Shown here in pieces: positions 5,005 to 5,559 of a DNA stretch of 5,559 nucleotides. The DNA is from Janthinobacterium lividum (lineage in GTDB: Bacteria; Pseudomonadota; Gammaproteobacteria; Steroidobacterales; Steroidobacteraceae), in assembly GCA_943327025.2 (NCBI GenBank), contig CALPVO020000181.1, positions 1 to 5,559 on the forward strand. The letters run 5' to 3'. The notes below the pieces were generated by a model. It made no database searches. It saw nothing but the letters and a program-made list of their open reading frames with translations, and had not been told where the DNA came from. Numbering within the stretch: the first letter of the stretch is position 1; each line of letters begins with the position of its first letter. A program made the translations under genes and the position numbers.

Positions 5005-5559
5005 CTACCCCGTAAACCCAATCGCGCGCTTCAAGCCATCCTTCTTCAGCGCGCATTCCTCTTCCACGGCCGCCACGAACCCAGCCGCATCCTTGAACGC
5101 TGCGAAGCGGTGGCGACGCGCCACGGCGGCGAAGTCGCCGGGCGTGACATTCGGCAGTGCCCGCAGACGCCGTGCGGCGAGAGAGAAGCCACCATCGCCG
5201 ACACCACCAACCACAGCGCCGCCAGCGCTCGCTTCTGCCGCCGCTTCAAAACCCAGCGCTCGCAGGTGCCGCTGGAGCAAGGCCTCTACCTGCCCCGGCA
5301 GCAAGTACCCGAAGGGCACTTTGGCGTCGAAGCGGCGCAGCGCCGCCTGGTCGAAGCCGTCGATGAGGTTGGTGGACACCACCAGCAAGCCCTCGAAGGA
5401 CTCTATCTGCGTGAGCATTTCGTTCACCAGCGTGACTTCCCACGAACGCTCCGCCTTGCGACGTTCCTGCAGGAAGCTGTCTGCTTCGTCGATGAGCAGC
5501 AGCGCGCCATCCGTGCGCGCCTGCGCGAACGCTTGCGCGATGGCACGTTCGCTCATGCC
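5005..5559 (-). CDS. AAA+ ATPase, C-terminal part
   Basis: The frame is open to the window edge. The ATG at 5556 lies inside a conserved 'GxSERAIAQAF' helix that normally follows Walker A, so the start is outside the window. From that Met, residues 19-26 (LLLIDEAD) are Walker B with the catalytic Glu24, residues 59-63 (VVSTN) form sensor 1, and Arg74/Arg75 in AALRRFD fit the arginine finger. A helical lid follows (LLPGQVEALLQRHL), then a Gly/Ala-rich linker (about 109-124) and a C-terminal helical domain. The DSFLQERRKAERSWEVTLVNEMLTQ-type region places it with single-AAA bacterial ATPases of the Cdc48/spastin-like classic clade. Such proteins remodel or unfold protein partners using ATP; the N-terminal domain that would show the target is missing. 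It is convergent with the WYL gene, separated by 26 bp that contain only weak 5-bp inverted repeats and no convincing terminator. Confidence 0.88.
   Translation of the reverse strand, partial: GMSERAIAQAFAQARTDGALLLIDEADSFLQERRKAERSWEVTLVNEMLTQIESFEGLLVVSTNLIDGFDQAALRRFDAKVPFGYLLPGQVEALLQRHLRALGFEAAAEASAGGAVVGGVGDGGFSLAARRLRALPNVTPGDFAAVARRHRFAAFKDAAGFVAAVEEECALKKDGLKRAIGFTG

Noticed and set aside
4971..5006. Possible bidirectional terminator between the WYL and AAA+ genes
   Set aside because: Only 5-bp arms (for example AGGGC 4980-4984 and GCCCT 5002-5006) with long loops and no T-tract; too weak to call.

Overview
This window looks like part of an accessory (island-type) region of a GC-rich bacterium, most likely a proteobacterium. 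The basis is the high G+C, GC-biased third codon positions, E. coli-like Shine-Dalgarno sequences, and protein families common on proteobacterial genomic islands. The species cannot be named from the sequence. No tRNA, rRNA, insertion sequence, integrase or CRISPR array is visible.

Layout, left to right. (1) Positions 1-603, plus strand: the C-terminal part of an ADP-ribosylglycohydrolase (DraG/ARH family), cut by the window start. (2) Positions 722-1499, plus: an orphan type I phosphoribosyltransferase, overlapped at its 3' end by a possible 38-residue ORF and followed by a hairpin. (3) Positions 2789 down to 1540, minus: a macro-domain protein and a Cas4/RecB-like PD-(D/E)XK nuclease, coupled by an ATGA overlap. 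(4) Positions 2790-2934: a divergent regulatory region with two copies of a GGACA-N5-TGTCC-type operator centred 42 bp apart, plus a perfect 12-bp inverted repeat whose right arm covers the ribosome binding site of the rightward gene. (5) Positions 2935-3872, plus: an unrecognised 170-residue alpha/beta protein and a 140-residue DUF4258-like (RelE/BrnT-toxin-like) protein, two bases apart. (6) Positions 3923-4978, plus: a WYL-domain transcriptional regulator. (7) Positions 5559-5005, minus: the C-terminal part of an AAA+ ATPase, cut by the window end and convergent with the WYL gene.

The window combines two enzymes that act on ADP-ribose (ARH and macro), a PRPP-binding protein, a nuclease, a toxin-like small protein, a WYL regulator and an AAA+ ATPase. 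Each is common in prokaryotic conflict and defence or stress-repair loci. A reasonable inference is a nucleotide/ADP-ribose-linked defence or RNA/DNA-repair island. In that model the WYL protein, the only recognisable DNA-binding regulator here, would control the divergent promoters through the paired operator. None of this is proven by sequence alone. The paired operator with its RBS-sequestering repeat, and the unknown gene/DUF4258 pair, are the parts most worth following up.
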